Source of the DNA: Rhodanobacter sp. | GTDB lineage: Bacteria; Pseudomonadota; Gammaproteobacteria; Xanthomonadales; Rhodanobacteraceae | DNA length: 64,000 nt | Reading direction: 5' to 3' | Assembly (NCBI GenBank): GCA_004298045.1 | Contig: SCRM01000019.1 | Location: 186,001-250,000 of the forward strand | Part shown: positions 44,962 to 54,410 of the stretch, piece by piece | How positions within the stretch are numbered: position 1 is the first letter of the stretch | Layout: every line of letters begins with the position of its first letter | Translations under genes and position numbers: made by a program | Notes under the pieces: model-generated | The model's database searches: none | Told to the model about the DNA's origin: nothing | Seen by the model: only the letters and a program-made list of their open reading frames with translations

Positions 44962-45948
44962 TCATGGCTTGCCCTGCTTGAGCCACTCCTGCTCCATCTG
45001 CAGGTAGGTCGAGTTGGCGTTCAGGCGGTTGGCGGCATCGAAGGTCGGCACGCCCTTGAAGCGTGACCAGTCGGTGTGTGCATAGGCGTCGTCGAAGCTC
45101 TCCCAATTGCGCACCGCCTTGCCCATCTGCTCGCGCAGGTAGGCGATGTAGTCGCGGGTGAATTGCGCATCCTGGCGCGGATCGGTGGACGCCGGGCCAT
45201 GCCCCGGCACCATCACGCGCGGATGCAAGGCCAGCACCTCGTCGATGGCGACGAGCCAGTGCCGCGTGTCCGAATCCGGGCCGATGAACGGCGCGCGGCC
45301 GGCATAGATCACGTCGCCGGAGTACAGCACGTTGTCGGGTTCGACCAGCAGGCCGAGGTCTTCGGGTGAATGCGCCGGCCCGAAACGATGCAGCGACAGC
45401 GTGACCGCACCCATCTTGAACGACTCGTTGTGGTCGATCCAGCGGTCGGGCAACGGCGGCTTGAAATCGGCGCCGAGGTACTTGCCGATCAGCGCGCGGC
45501 GTTCGGTGACCCGCTGCAACGCCGCCTCGGAGCCGAGATAGGCCTTGGCGCGCACGTCCGCCCACACTTTGGCGCCCACCGCGCGCAGCGCCGGTATGCC
45601 GTAGAAATGGTCGGCGTGGTAGTGGCTGATGACCACCAGCTTGATCGGTTGCGAGGTGCGCTGGCGGATCTCCGCAATCAGCCGGTCGGCGAGCGACGGC
45701 GAGCCCAGCGAATCGAACACGATCACGCCATCACCGGTGATCACGAAACCGGCGTTGGCAATGAAGCCCTGGTTCTCGCGCGTCGCCGCATCCAGCCGGC
45801 CTTCCACGTAGTACGTGTGCGGGCCGACCTGGTGCACCGGCATGTCGATGTCGGTGGGCGCCCAGTCGCCCGCGTGCACCGGCAGGACCGCAGCCACCAG
45901 CAAGGCGAGGCACCATGCCATGAGCCTGCCGGGGCTGCGCCGCGTCAT
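44962..45948 (-). CDS. MBL-fold metallohydrolase (SoxH-like)
   Basis: Signal peptide; VVISHYHADHFYGIPAL, SGDVIYAGRAPFIG, VMVPGHGPAS. Confidence 0.85.
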   Translation of the reverse strand: MTRRSPGRLMAWCLALLVAAVLPVHAGDWAPTDIDMPVHQVGPHTYYVEGRLDAATRENQGFIANAGFVITGDGVIVFDSLGSPSLADRLIAEIRQRTSQPIKLVVISHYHADHFYGIPALRAVGAKVWADVRAKAYLGSEAALQRVTERRALIGKYLGADFKPPLPDRWIDHNESFKMGAVTLSLHRFGPAHSPEDLGLLVEPDNVLYSGDVIYAGRAPFIGPDSDTRHWLVAIDEVLALHPRVMVPGHGPASTDPRQDAQFTRDYIAYLREQMGKAVRNWESFDDAYAHTDWSRFKGVPTFDAANRLNANSTYLQMEQEWLKQGKP

Positions 45949-47666
45949 GCGCCGACGATTCCCGGATTGCCGGTTTCGCCGATCAGGCGCGGCTGTTCCA
46001 GCGTGGGCGGGGCCAGCGTGCGATGCGCGGCCAGGTACTGCTCGACGACCTCCCACACCGGTGCGCCACCCGGGTCGCTCACGACGGGCGCCCAGCCCGC
46101 CACCTTGTACTTCTTGCCGGCATCCATCGGCACGCCGGCCAGGCGCATGTCGCTGATGCGCTGGCCACTGGCCGCGCCGGGCGTGCAGGCGTAGCTCATC
46201 CCGCCCACGCGCACCATGTCGCCGCCCTGCTGGTAGTACGGATCGGGGTTGAACAGGTTGTCGCAGACATCCTCGAGGACAGCCTTGAGCTCGGCGCCGG
46301 TGTACTCGTTGACGGTCGCGGTCGGATAGGTGATGGCGGTCTGGTCGAGCAGGCATTCGCGCGTGATCGACTCGCCCGGCAGCAGCGTGGTGCCCCAGCG
46401 GAAGCCGGGCGACAACGCGATCTGCGCCCCTTTCACGTCGCGCAGGGCATCAAGGATGACCTGGTCGAAGCTGCCGTTGAAATTGCCGCGGCGGTACAGC
46501 AGCCCCTCGCTCACCGCGAGTTGCTCTTCCAGCTTGGCGCGGTAGGGCGCGCGGTGGCGATCGATCAGCGACTGCATCGCCGGGTCGGGTTCCAGCAGGT
46601 TCGCGAACACCGGCAGCAGGCGGTAGTGGTAGCCGCGCACCTTGCCGCCTCGCACGTCGAAATCCAGCACGCCGAGGAACTTGCCGTTGCTGCCGGCGTT
46701 GGTCACCAGCGTCTGCCCGCCGGCGTTCTTCACCGCCACCGGTCGCGGCACGCCGTCGTGGGTGTGACCACCGAGGATCGCGTCGAGCCCCTGCACCTTC
46801 GAGGCGAGCTTCAGGTCGACGTCCATGCCGTTGTGCGACAGCAGCACCACCACGACCGCACCGGCCTTGCGCACCTTGTCGATCGTGCGCTGCAGGCGGT
46901 CGTCCTGGATGCCGAAGGTCAGGCCATCGACGAAGCGGCCGGGGTGCGCGATCGGCACGTACGGGAACGCCTGGCCGATGACGGCGACGCTGACGCCGTT
47001 CACTTCGCGCAGGCTGTAGTCCGCAAACACCGGATCGCCGAAATCCGCAGTGCGGATGTTCTGCGCAAGAAACTCGAGCTTGCCCTTGAACGGCCCGTTG
47101 ACGACCTCGCGCACCCGGTCGGCGCCGTAGGTGAACTCCCAGTGCCCGGTCATGATGTCGACGCCGAGCGCGAGCTGGGCGTCGACCATGTCCTGGCCGC
47201 GACTCCACAGCGCGAGCCCGGTGCCCTGCCAGGTGTCGCCGCCATCCAGCAGCAGCGAACCGGGGCGCTCGGCGCGCAGGCGCTTCACCAGCGTCGCGAG
47301 ATGGGCGAACCCGCCCAGCTTTCCGTAGCGCCTGGCCGCGGCAACGAAATCGACGCAACTGAGGGCATGCGCCTCGGGCGTGTTGGCCGCGATGCCGTAG
47401 TACTTGAGAAAGTGCTCGCCCACGAGGTGGGGCGGCCGGCCGCGCGCCGCGCCGACACCGATGTTTTGCGAGGGCTCCCGGAAATACACCGGCTGCAACT
47501 GCGCGTGAGTATCGGTGAAATGCAGCAGCCCGACGTTGCCGTATCTGGGCACGTCGTACAGCGACTTGGCGTCGCGGTCGGCCGCAAACGCCAACTTGCC
47601 GAGCGGCATACCGGCCACGGACGCCGCCGCCAGCACGCGCAGGAACTCACGCCGGGACAGGTTCAT
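45945..47666 (-). CDS. soxB: thiosulfohydrolase SoxB
   Basis: Tat signal RREFLRVLAAASVAG; VGLLHFTDTHAQLQPVYFREPS, LLDGGDTWQGTGLALWSRGQDMV, VLLSHNGMDVDLKLA, LGGHTHDGVP. Confidence 0.95.
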   Translation of the reverse strand: MNLSRREFLRVLAAASVAGMPLGKLAFAADRDAKSLYDVPRYGNVGLLHFTDTHAQLQPVYFREPSQNIGVGAARGRPPHLVGEHFLKYYGIAANTPEAHALSCVDFVAAARRYGKLGGFAHLATLVKRLRAERPGSLLLDGGDTWQGTGLALWSRGQDMVDAQLALGVDIMTGHWEFTYGADRVREVVNGPFKGKLEFLAQNIRTADFGDPVFADYSLREVNGVSVAVIGQAFPYVPIAHPGRFVDGLTFGIQDDRLQRTIDKVRKAGAVVVVLLSHNGMDVDLKLASKVQGLDAILGGHTHDGVPRPVAVKNAGGQTLVTNAGSNGKFLGVLDFDVRGGKVRGYHYRLLPVFANLLEPDPAMQSLIDRHRAPYRAKLEEQLAVSEGLLYRRGNFNGSFDQVILDALRDVKGAQIALSPGFRWGTTLLPGESITRECLLDQTAITYPTATVNEYTGAELKAVLEDVCDNLFNPDPYYQQGGDMVRVGGMSYACTPGAASGQRISDMRLAGVPMDAGKKYKVAGWAPVVSDPGGAPVWEVVEQYLAAHRTLAPPTLEQPRLIGETGNPGIVGA

Positions 47667-47673
47667 CGCGCGC

Positions 47674-47994
47674 TCAACCCACGGCAGCTTCGTCGGTGCG
47701 GGTCTCGCCGGCCGAGTCGTTCCAGGTGACGGTGATCTTGTCGCCCGACTTGCCGCCCTTGAACCGCAGCGTGAGGAACGGGTTCTTGGAAACCGCCGGG
47801 CCCCAGTCGCCGGTCATCACCGTGCGACCGTTGCAGGCGACCGTGACGGTCTTGATGTAATGCGGCGTCGTGGCGAGCTTCAGCTTGCCCGCGGCATCGG
47901 TGGTGAGGCCGGTCGCCTCGGGGTGCGACATCAGCATTTTCACTTCCACCACATCGCCGTTGACGGTGGCGCGAATCTTGGTCGGATCTGGCAT
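47674..47994 (-). CDS. soxZ: thiosulfate oxidation carrier complex protein SoxZ
   Basis: MPDPTKIRATVNGDVVEVKMLMSHPEATGLTTDAAGKL...VTWNDSAGETRTDEAAV. Confidence 0.93.
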   Translation of the reverse strand: MPDPTKIRATVNGDVVEVKMLMSHPEATGLTTDAAGKLKLATTPHYIKTVTVACNGRTVMTGDWGPAVSKNPFLTLRFKGGKSGDKITVTWNDSAGETRTDEAAVG

Positions 47995-48022
47995 GACGCA
48001 TGTCCTCGTGAATGGGTCGTTC

Positions 48023-48517
48023 TCAACCGCCGCAGCCGCCGAGCGTCACCTTGACCAGGCGCTCGGCGTAGAAGAAGCCCTGGTCGGTCTGCACCAGTGC
48101 CGTGACCTTGGCGGTCTGTGCCAGCTTCATGCGCAGCGACACGTAGGGTTCGGTGCCATCCGGGATGTGGAACGCCGCGGTCAGTGCATTGGGATTCGTC
48201 GCGCAGGCAATCGCGATCAGCTTGGTGTTCGGCAGGTTGCTCTGCACCTCGACCGGCACCACCGCGCCGTTCTCCGCGATGTCGGGAGCGGTGAAGTCGA
48301 TGTCCTTGGACAACTGCGCCTGCGTGCCACCCAGTGCCTTCACCAGCTCGTCGATGGTGTGCGCCTCGAACTCCTTGCGGTTGTCGCCCGGCGCGAGCGC
48401 ATGCAGCACGTCGTCCGCGGCCCATGCCCGGGTCGGTATCCAGCCGCTGCCAACCAGCAGCGCCAAAGCGCTGCCGCCGCCTGCCAGTTTCAGAAACTCC
48501 CGCCTGTTCGATTTCAT
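48023..48517 (-). CDS. soxY: thiosulfate oxidation carrier protein SoxY
   Basis: Tat signal RREFLKLAGGGSALAL; C-terminal GGCGG carrier motif (VKVTLGGCGG). Confidence 0.95.
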   Translation of the reverse strand: MKSNRREFLKLAGGGSALALLVGSGWIPTRAWAADDVLHALAPGDNRKEFEAHTIDELVKALGGTQAQLSKDIDFTAPDIAENGAVVPVEVQSNLPNTKLIAIACATNPNALTAAFHIPDGTEPYVSLRMKLAQTAKVTALVQTDQGFFYAERLVKVTLGGCGG

Positions 48518-48576
48518 TGCAACGCCCTCGGCTGATGGTTGGCTCTACCCGCACGCATGCCTGTCATGCGTGCGGT

Positions 48577-49569
48577 CTACTTTTCCGGCGAGCCGGCCAG
48601 AACCCACTGGATGATTGCGGTGAGTTCCGCGTCGCTCGGCCCCGCCTGCGGCGGCATCGGGATGCTGCCCCACACCCCCGATCCCCCCGCGCGCACCTTC
48701 TTGAACAGGCGCTGTTCCGCGCCTGCATCCCCCTTGTACTTGGCGGCCACGCTGTGGAACGCCGGCCCCACGATCTTCTGGTCGATGCCGTGACACGCGG
48801 CGCACCCGAACTGTTCGGTCAGCGCCCGCGGCGTCGGCGCGGCCGCCGCATGTGCGGTGGCTTCATCGGCGGGCGGCGCGGCTTCATTCATGCTGGCGAG
48901 GCCGCGGAAGTTGTCGCGGATGTCGCCATACATCGAGGCGACGAAGCCCTCCGGGATCGAACCGGTGATCTTCACCTCCTTGGCGCAATCGTGCATGCAG
49001 GTGGTGTTGTGCGTGTCCGATTTGCCGTGCACGTGCATCAGGCCCGGGAACTCGTAGAAGCCGTCGCGGTTCGGCATCTTCACCTTGGGCAACGTCTCGC
49101 GATTGGCGACGAAATTGCCCGGCACGATGTCGCTGAGGTTGAGCACGTATGCCGCGGCCGCGTACACCTCGTCGGCAGTCAGCGACTTCGAGTGCGGAAA
49201 CGGCATTGCCCGGTTGATGTAGTCGAACAGCGTGGTCGCGTAGTTGAGGCGGCTGCCGACGGTGCTGAGCGGCGCGGCGGTCTTGAGCGAACCCACGCCG
49301 CCGGCGAGCACCATGTACTTGTTGCTGTCGCCGAACGTGCCGTGGCACATCGCGCAATTGGCGTCGAAGACCTTCTCGCCCTGCGCGACCGAACCCTGGC
49401 CGGGCGGCAGCCCCTGCCCGTCGGGACGCACGTCGATGTTCCAGCCGGCGATCTGCTGCGGCGTGGCCGCGGTGCCCAGGCCGTACTTCGACGCGCTGGC
49501 CGCATACGCGAGGGTCGCCACGCCAAGCCCCGCGATGCCGGCGATGGCGAGCAACCTAGACTTGGACAT
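48577..49569 (-). CDS. soxD: SoxD-type diheme cytochrome c subunit of sulfane dehydrogenase
   Basis: ATPQQIAGWNIDVRPDGQGLPPGQGSVAQGEKVFDANCAMCHGTFGDS; second heme FGCAACHGIDQKIVGPAFHSVAAKY. Confidence 0.9.
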   Translation of the reverse strand: MSKSRLLAIAGIAGLGVATLAYAASASKYGLGTAATPQQIAGWNIDVRPDGQGLPPGQGSVAQGEKVFDANCAMCHGTFGDSNKYMVLAGGVGSLKTAAPLSTVGSRLNYATTLFDYINRAMPFPHSKSLTADEVYAAAAYVLNLSDIVPGNFVANRETLPKVKMPNRDGFYEFPGLMHVHGKSDTHNTTCMHDCAKEVKITGSIPEGFVASMYGDIRDNFRGLASMNEAAPPADEATAHAAAAPTPRALTEQFGCAACHGIDQKIVGPAFHSVAAKYKGDAGAEQRLFKKVRAGGSGVWGSIPMPPQAGPSDAELTAIIQWVLAGSPEK

Positions 49570-50896
49570 TGTGCACCTTGCCTTCGGCATCGACCTGCCA
49601 GGTCTGGATGCCGTTGTTGTGGTACGGCGAGTGGGTGCCTCGCACTTCGCGCAGTTGCGCCATGCTCGGCTGCACGTAGCCGGTCTCGTCGACGCAGCGG
49701 CTCTGCAGCAGGGCCGGGCTGCCGTCCCAGTGCCAGTCGGCGCGGAAGCGCGTGAGGGCCTTGGTCAGCACCGGGCCCTGCAGCTCCGCCGTGCGCCAGT
49801 TGCGGCCGCCGTCGGTGGAGACGTCGACGCGCTTGATCCGGCCGCGCCCCGACCAGGCGAGGCCGCGGATCTGGTAGTACCCGCCCTTGTCCAGCAACTG
49901 CTGTTCGCCCGAGGGCGAGGTGATGACCGACTTGGCCTCCTGGATCCAGGTGTACTGGCGTGTGCGGCCATCGGGCATCAGGTCGCTGTACTGCAACGAT
50001 TCCTCGCGCGTGTTCCACGGCTGGTCGCCGACCTTGATCCGGCGCAGCCACTTCACGTTGGAGACACCCTGCACGCCCGGCACCAGCAGCCGCACCGGAT
50101 AGCCCTGTTCGCGCCGCAGCATCTCGCCGTTCTGGCCGTACGCCACCAGCACGTCGTCCAGTGCGAATTCGATCGGGATGGTGCGCGTGAGGCCCGAGCC
50201 GTCCGCACCCTCGGCAAGGATGAATTTCGCCCGCTTGCGGTCGAAACCGACGTCGTCCAGCAGGGTCGACAACGGCACGCCGGTCCACTCCGAGCAGCTC
50301 AGCATGCCATGCGTATACTGCACGGTCGGTACCGCCGGGGTCGCCCAATTCATCCCGGTGTTCGCGCCGCATTCAATGAAGTGGATCCGCGAGACCGAGG
50401 GAAATCGCAGCAGGTCCTCCATCGTGTAGATCTTGGCCTCGCGCACCAGCCCGTGGACCATCAGGCGGTGGTCGTAGGGATTGATGTCGGCGCGGCCGTT
50501 GTGATTGCGCTCGAAGTGCAGGCCGTTGGGCGTGATGATGCCGAACTGGTTCTGCAGCGGCGAGAAGGCTACCGAGGACTGCGTGGTCGTGGTCAGGCCC
50601 GGGCTGGAGCGCCGGATGTTGGTGCGCTCGAACGGCGAAGGCACGCCATACGGGTCGGCGCCGACCGGTTTGCCCAGATCCTGCGACCACGGCGGCACGT
50701 TGGGCGGCAGGTTCTTCGGATCGGGCACGTACTCGCCGGCATGCGCCAGCGTCGGCAGCACCGCCGCCGCGGCCGCCGTCGCACCCAGGCCGAGGCCGAT
50801 ACGACGCAGCACCTCGCGCCGCGAACGACCTTCCGTCGACAGGAAATTCTCCCGCGCCTCGATCAGGCGTCCTGGCCGGGTTTCATGCGCACTCAT
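49556..50896 (-). CDS. soxC: SoxC molybdopterin subunit of sulfane dehydrogenase
   Basis: RREVLRRIGLGLGATAAAAAV; TPNGLHFERNHNG, IHFIECGANTGMNW, SCSEWTGVPLSTLL. Confidence 0.94.
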   Translation of the reverse strand: MSAHETRPGRLIEARENFLSTEGRSRREVLRRIGLGLGATAAAAAVLPTLAHAGEYVPDPKNLPPNVPPWSQDLGKPVGADPYGVPSPFERTNIRRSSPGLTTTTQSSVAFSPLQNQFGIITPNGLHFERNHNGRADINPYDHRLMVHGLVREAKIYTMEDLLRFPSVSRIHFIECGANTGMNWATPAVPTVQYTHGMLSCSEWTGVPLSTLLDDVGFDRKRAKFILAEGADGSGLTRTIPIEFALDDVLVAYGQNGEMLRREQGYPVRLLVPGVQGVSNVKWLRRIKVGDQPWNTREESLQYSDLMPDGRTRQYTWIQEAKSVITSPSGEQQLLDKGGYYQIRGLAWSGRGRIKRVDVSTDGGRNWRTAELQGPVLTKALTRFRADWHWDGSPALLQSRCVDETGYVQPSMAQLREVRGTHSPYHNNGIQTWQVDAEGKVHNVQV

Positions 50897-50938
50897 CGAC
50901 GGCTCCGTGGTTGCACGCTGCAATATCGGCAGCCCCGC

Positions 50939-51913
50939 TCACTGCAAACCCACGACCGGCCGCTTTTCGGTGGTCCACTCGTACATCGACCCGTCGTACA
51001 CGGCGACACCGGGGTTCTGCATGATTTCGTGCAGCACGAACCACGCGCCCGAGGCGAGATGACCGGTGTTGCAGTAGGTGATCGTCGGCTTGTGCGAGTT
51101 GACGCCCAGATGCTTGAACACGGTCGCGTAGTCGGCGCGGCTGAGGAAACGCATGCTGCCGTCGCGCTTCACCGCGCGCACCTCCGGCGGAAAGTCCTCG
51201 GCCCCTTTGATGTGGCCCGCGGCCAGCACGATCGGCTTGCGCTCCAGCCCGATGTAGAACGGCAACGGCCGCGCATCGACCAGTTGCCGGCCCTGCGCGG
51301 CGGCCTTGGCGACGTCGGTGCTGTCGGCGAACAGCTTGCGGTTCTCGGCCTTCGCGACCCAGTTGCCGGCAGCGGGTTTGGCAGCGTCGGTGCTGACCGG
51401 ATATCCCGCTGCGAGCCACGCCGCGGTGCCGCCATCGAGGATCGCCAGGTTGTTGTCGCCATACACCTTCATCGACCAGTACACCCGCGCCGCCATGTCG
51501 AGGTCACCCGCGGAGGTGCCATCGGAAACGATCACGGTCGGCCGTCCATCCTGCACGCCGACGCTGCGCATCAGGGCCTGGAAATCCGCCTGGGTCGGCA
51601 GCATCCACTTGATCTCGCGCCCATCGATCATGCGCGACGTGCGCACCTTGGCGAAATCGAGCAGCAACGCGCCGGGAACATGTCCGCCAAAACCGGCAAG
51701 CGTCTTCTTGCCGCTCTCGGTCGTGAACGTCGGTGCCTTGGTGAACGACGCCGTATCCTCGCGCACATCGAGCACATTCACCTCGGCTTGATGCTGCTGC
51801 AGCCACGCCGGCGTCACCAGCGGGCCGGGTACTACGACGCCCGAACCGAACGCCATGCCCGACACCAGCGCTGCGGCGATGGCCAACAGCGCACTGGCAA
51901 AGAAACGCTTCAT
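50939..51913 (-). CDS. periplasmic rhodanese/thiosulfate sulfurtransferase
   Basis: Signal peptide; VNVLDVREDTASFTKAP, GGTAAWLAAGYPVS, ITYCNTGHLASGAWFVLHEI. Confidence 0.9.
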   Translation of the reverse strand: MKRFFASALLAIAAALVSGMAFGSGVVVPGPLVTPAWLQQHQAEVNVLDVREDTASFTKAPTFTTESGKKTLAGFGGHVPGALLLDFAKVRTSRMIDGREIKWMLPTQADFQALMRSVGVQDGRPTVIVSDGTSAGDLDMAARVYWSMKVYGDNNLAILDGGTAAWLAAGYPVSTDAAKPAAGNWVAKAENRKLFADSTDVAKAAAQGRQLVDARPLPFYIGLERKPIVLAAGHIKGAEDFPPEVRAVKRDGSMRFLSRADYATVFKHLGVNSHKPTITYCNTGHLASGAWFVLHEIMQNPGVAVYDGSMYEWTTEKRPVVGLQ

Positions 51914-51935
51914 GTCATTCTCCTGGTAAACGCCT

Positions 51936-52649
51936 TCACGGCGACGCGGCATCGATCGCCGCCACCTGATCAGTCAGTGAAACCCTGCAGCAACTCAATA
52001 CGTACACGTGGCGATCGTCGAGCACGCCTTCGCCGCCACGCGCAGCGACCCGCTGGTCGCGGCGCGCCAGCAGCAGGCGGATCTGCGGCGCAAACAGCAC
52101 CAGCAGGTCGTGCAGCCAGCGCTCGAGCGGCGCCGCCGCCGCGGGTTGCGCCGCCACGATCTGCGCGAACTTTCGCCCCATGGCGGGCGCACTCCGCCAC
52201 GCTTCGCCGGTCACCCAGCGATTGGTAGTGAACAGGCGCACGGGCAGTCCGCGCGCGTCGACACCGATGCCGACCAGATGCACGAAGTCCGGCGCGGACC
52301 GGGCGCGTCCGCGCGGCAGGCGCACGAACACGTGGAAGTGCCCATGCTCCCCACGCGCACCGCGGCCGTGCGAGTGGTAGTAGAAGAACCATCCGCCCGG
52401 ACGCGTTGCCTGTCCGTCGTCCGCAGCGTAGTGCTGCCATGCCTGCGGAACCCCGGAACCCAACGCATCGCCGAGCGGGGTAACGCCGCGCGCCACGCAA
52501 TCGTCCAACAAACGGATCAGGTCGCGCGCGGTGCGCCGCGTGGAGTGCAGGTGGTGGACACCCCCAGCCAGCAGCCCGCGTTGCAGCACCGAGCGCGACA
52601 CCCGCAGGTGCGCGCGATCAACGCCGACGCTGGCTGCCCTGGGCTTCAA
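51936..52649 (-). CDS. conserved hypothetical protein of the sox operon (TTG start overlapping upstream stop, TTGA)
   Basis: RLLDDCVARGVTPLGDALGSGVPQAWQHYAADDGQATRPGGWFFYYHSHGRGARGEHGHFHVFVRLP...; family not identified. Confidence 0.7.
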   Translation of the reverse strand: MKPRAASVGVDRAHLRVSRSVLQRGLLAGGVHHLHSTRRTARDLIRLLDDCVARGVTPLGDALGSGVPQAWQHYAADDGQATRPGGWFFYYHSHGRGARGEHGHFHVFVRLPRGRARSAPDFVHLVGIGVDARGLPVRLFTTNRWVTGEAWRSAPAMGRKFAQIVAAQPAAAAPLERWLHDLLVLFAPQIRLLLARRDQRVAARGGEGVLDDRHVYVLSCCRVSLTDQVAAIDAASP

Positions 52650-52930
52650 CCGGCGTGCCCCTGCGGCGCGCACGGGCTGGCCATCTTTGCCTTCTGCGGC
52701 GCACAGGGGCTGGCTGCCGCCTTCGGCGCACACGGGTTGGCCGCTGCCTTGGCCCCCTTCGGTGCGCACGGATTGGCCGCTGCGGGACTTGCCGCAGTGG
52801 CGCTGCCGGCAGCCGCGGCTTGCGGCGCGGTGGCAGTCGGCGACGTCGGACTGCCGCAGGCGCTCAGGCCGCCCAGCGACAGCAGGGCCACGGACAACGC
52901 GGCAGTCAGCGGTACGGATTTCTGTTTCAT
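52646..52930 (-). CDS. small lipoprotein with four [N/S]PCAP[K/Q] repeats
   Basis: Lipobox LSAC; NPCAPKGAKAAANPCAPKAAASPCAPQKAKMASPCAPQGHAG. Confidence 0.8.
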   Translation of the reverse strand: MKQKSVPLTAALSVALLSLGGLSACGSPTSPTATAPQAAAAGSATAASPAAANPCAPKGAKAAANPCAPKAAASPCAPQKAKMASPCAPQGHAG

Positions 52931-52946
52931 GTCGGACTCCTCGGGT

Positions 52947-53525
52947 TCAATCCGCGCAACTGATCTGGTTGGAGGTGGCGATGCGACGGCTCAGCCAGCC
53001 CACCAGCACGGCGCCGCCCACCAGCAACGCCAGCACCAGCCAGTCGGGGATGTGCAGCAGCTCGCCGACGGTCTGGGCCTGCGGGCCCGGCGCCGCGGTG
53101 AGGAACGGCTCGATGTTGCCGAACACGCCGGCGAACATCACGACGCCGATCACCAGGCCCACGAAAAACACGATGCCGTCGATGCGTCCCGCGGTCGCGC
53201 CCACCACCGAGGTGCCGGGGCAGTAGCCGCCCACCGCCATGCCGGCGCCGATCAGCGCGCCGCCCAGCAGCGTCGCCCACACGAAGGTGGTCGGCACGAA
53301 CAGGTCGGACCACTTCACCAGCCCGAACAACTGCATCAGGTACAGGCCGCCGGCGGCGACGATGATCGCGGTGAACATCACGTTGAACACGGTCCAGTCC
53401 TTGAGGCGCAACTGCGCGCTCAGGCGGCAACCGTTGCCGAGCCCCCCGCGCTGCAGCACGAACCCGAACAGGACACCGAACACGATCCCCGAGAGCGGGG
53501 TCGTCCATCCCAATGGAAAGGTCAT
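52947..53525 (-). CDS. YeeE/YedE-family (thiosulfate-transport-type) membrane protein
   Basis: FGFVLQRGGLGNGCRLSAQLRLKDW ... GMAVGGYCPGTSVVGATAGRIDG. Confidence 0.87.
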   Translation of the reverse strand: MTFPLGWTTPLSGIVFGVLFGFVLQRGGLGNGCRLSAQLRLKDWTVFNVMFTAIIVAAGGLYLMQLFGLVKWSDLFVPTTFVWATLLGGALIGAGMAVGGYCPGTSVVGATAGRIDGIVFFVGLVIGVVMFAGVFGNIEPFLTAAPGPQAQTVGELLHIPDWLVLALLVGGAVLVGWLSRRIATSNQISCAD

Positions 53526-54043
53526 TGCCATAGCCTCCGCGTGGCCATCCCGACGATGATTCCGGTCAGGAAAAAGCCGATCAGGAATACGAAGCCGGCC
53601 GTCGCCAGCACCGCCCCGCCCGACAGGCCGAGACCACTGGTGCACCCGGCCGATACGCGCGCGCCAAAGCCCGACAGGATGCCGCCGCCCAGCGCAAGAG
53701 CGAGGCGCCCCAGCGTGCGTGCACGCGGCGGCCCCTCGACGCGCAGGCGCAGGCGGCCCGACCACCAAGCGGCAAGCAGCGCGCCGATGCCCATGCCGAT
53801 CACTTCCCACACGATCCAGGAGTTCAGCGGATTGTTGCCACCCGCCACCATCGGGCCCAGATAGCCATTGACCGTGGTGGCCGCCGGCGCGATGGCTTTG
53901 GATGCGGCCGCCGCCAGATCGGTCGGTGCACCGGAGGCGCCGAGGCCGTGGCCGGTCGCCAAAAACGTCACCATCAACACCAGGCCGAGCGCCACGCCGG
54001 CAACGTGCGCTTTCCAGATCGGCCGCGTCTTCATCAACAGCAT
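53522..54043 (-). CDS. YeeE/YedE-family (thiosulfate-transport-type) membrane protein
   Basis: GGGILSGFGARVSAGCTSGLGLSGGAVLATAGFVFLIGFF. Confidence 0.87.
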   Translation of the reverse strand: MLLMKTRPIWKAHVAGVALGLVLMVTFLATGHGLGASGAPTDLAAAASKAIAPAATTVNGYLGPMVAGGNNPLNSWIVWEVIGMGIGALLAAWWSGRLRLRVEGPPRARTLGRLALALGGGILSGFGARVSAGCTSGLGLSGGAVLATAGFVFLIGFFLTGIIVGMATRRLWQ

Positions 54044-54070
54044 CGTGATGTACCTCTCCTCGAACTGCAG

Positions 54071-54086
54071 ATACCCGGTACGGTAT
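54071..54086. promoter_or_regulatory. candidate CsoR-family operator (site 2)
   Basis: ATACCCGGTACGGTAT, 27 bp upstream of the first gene of the yeeE...sox operon, in the divergent fccB intergenic region. Confidence 0.6.
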
Positions 54087-54410
54087 CGATGCTGAACGCT
54101 AATCTCGTCGCGTTGCGGAATGCACGCTGTGGTGCAACACGACCGTGAATCTCGCGGTTCCGTCACGTGCGGCCGGCTCATGCGGAGGCGTCCCCGGGAA
54201 TCCGCACGCGCAGCCTTCACGCACTGCCGGACACCATCCGTACCACACGGCGTATGGTATGCGCCGTTGCCGGTGCGTCCGGCAACCGACACCAGCAGGG
54301 GAGCTCCACCATTACCGACGGCGCGACGCCAGCACACGCCTTTTGCGGCTGAGAATTACCGGGCGATACGGCACGCAGCCGTCGGTTCGCATCCCATGAG
54401 GAGACCAGGC

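Noticed and set aside
52655-52820. Tandem nucleotide repetition considered as a CRISPR-like array
   Set aside because: It is the degenerate coding repeat for [N/S]PCAP[K/Q] in the lipoprotein; spacing irregular, no cas genes
46023-53864. Long + strand ORFs (568, 994, 618 aa) antisense to sox genes
   Set aside because: Antisense artefacts; sox genes on the minus strand have full family motifs
54240-54260. Possible fourth copy of the ATACC/GGTAT motif (GTACCACACGGCGTATGGTAT)
   Set aside because: Half-site spacing is 11 rather than 6 bp and the left half is degenerate
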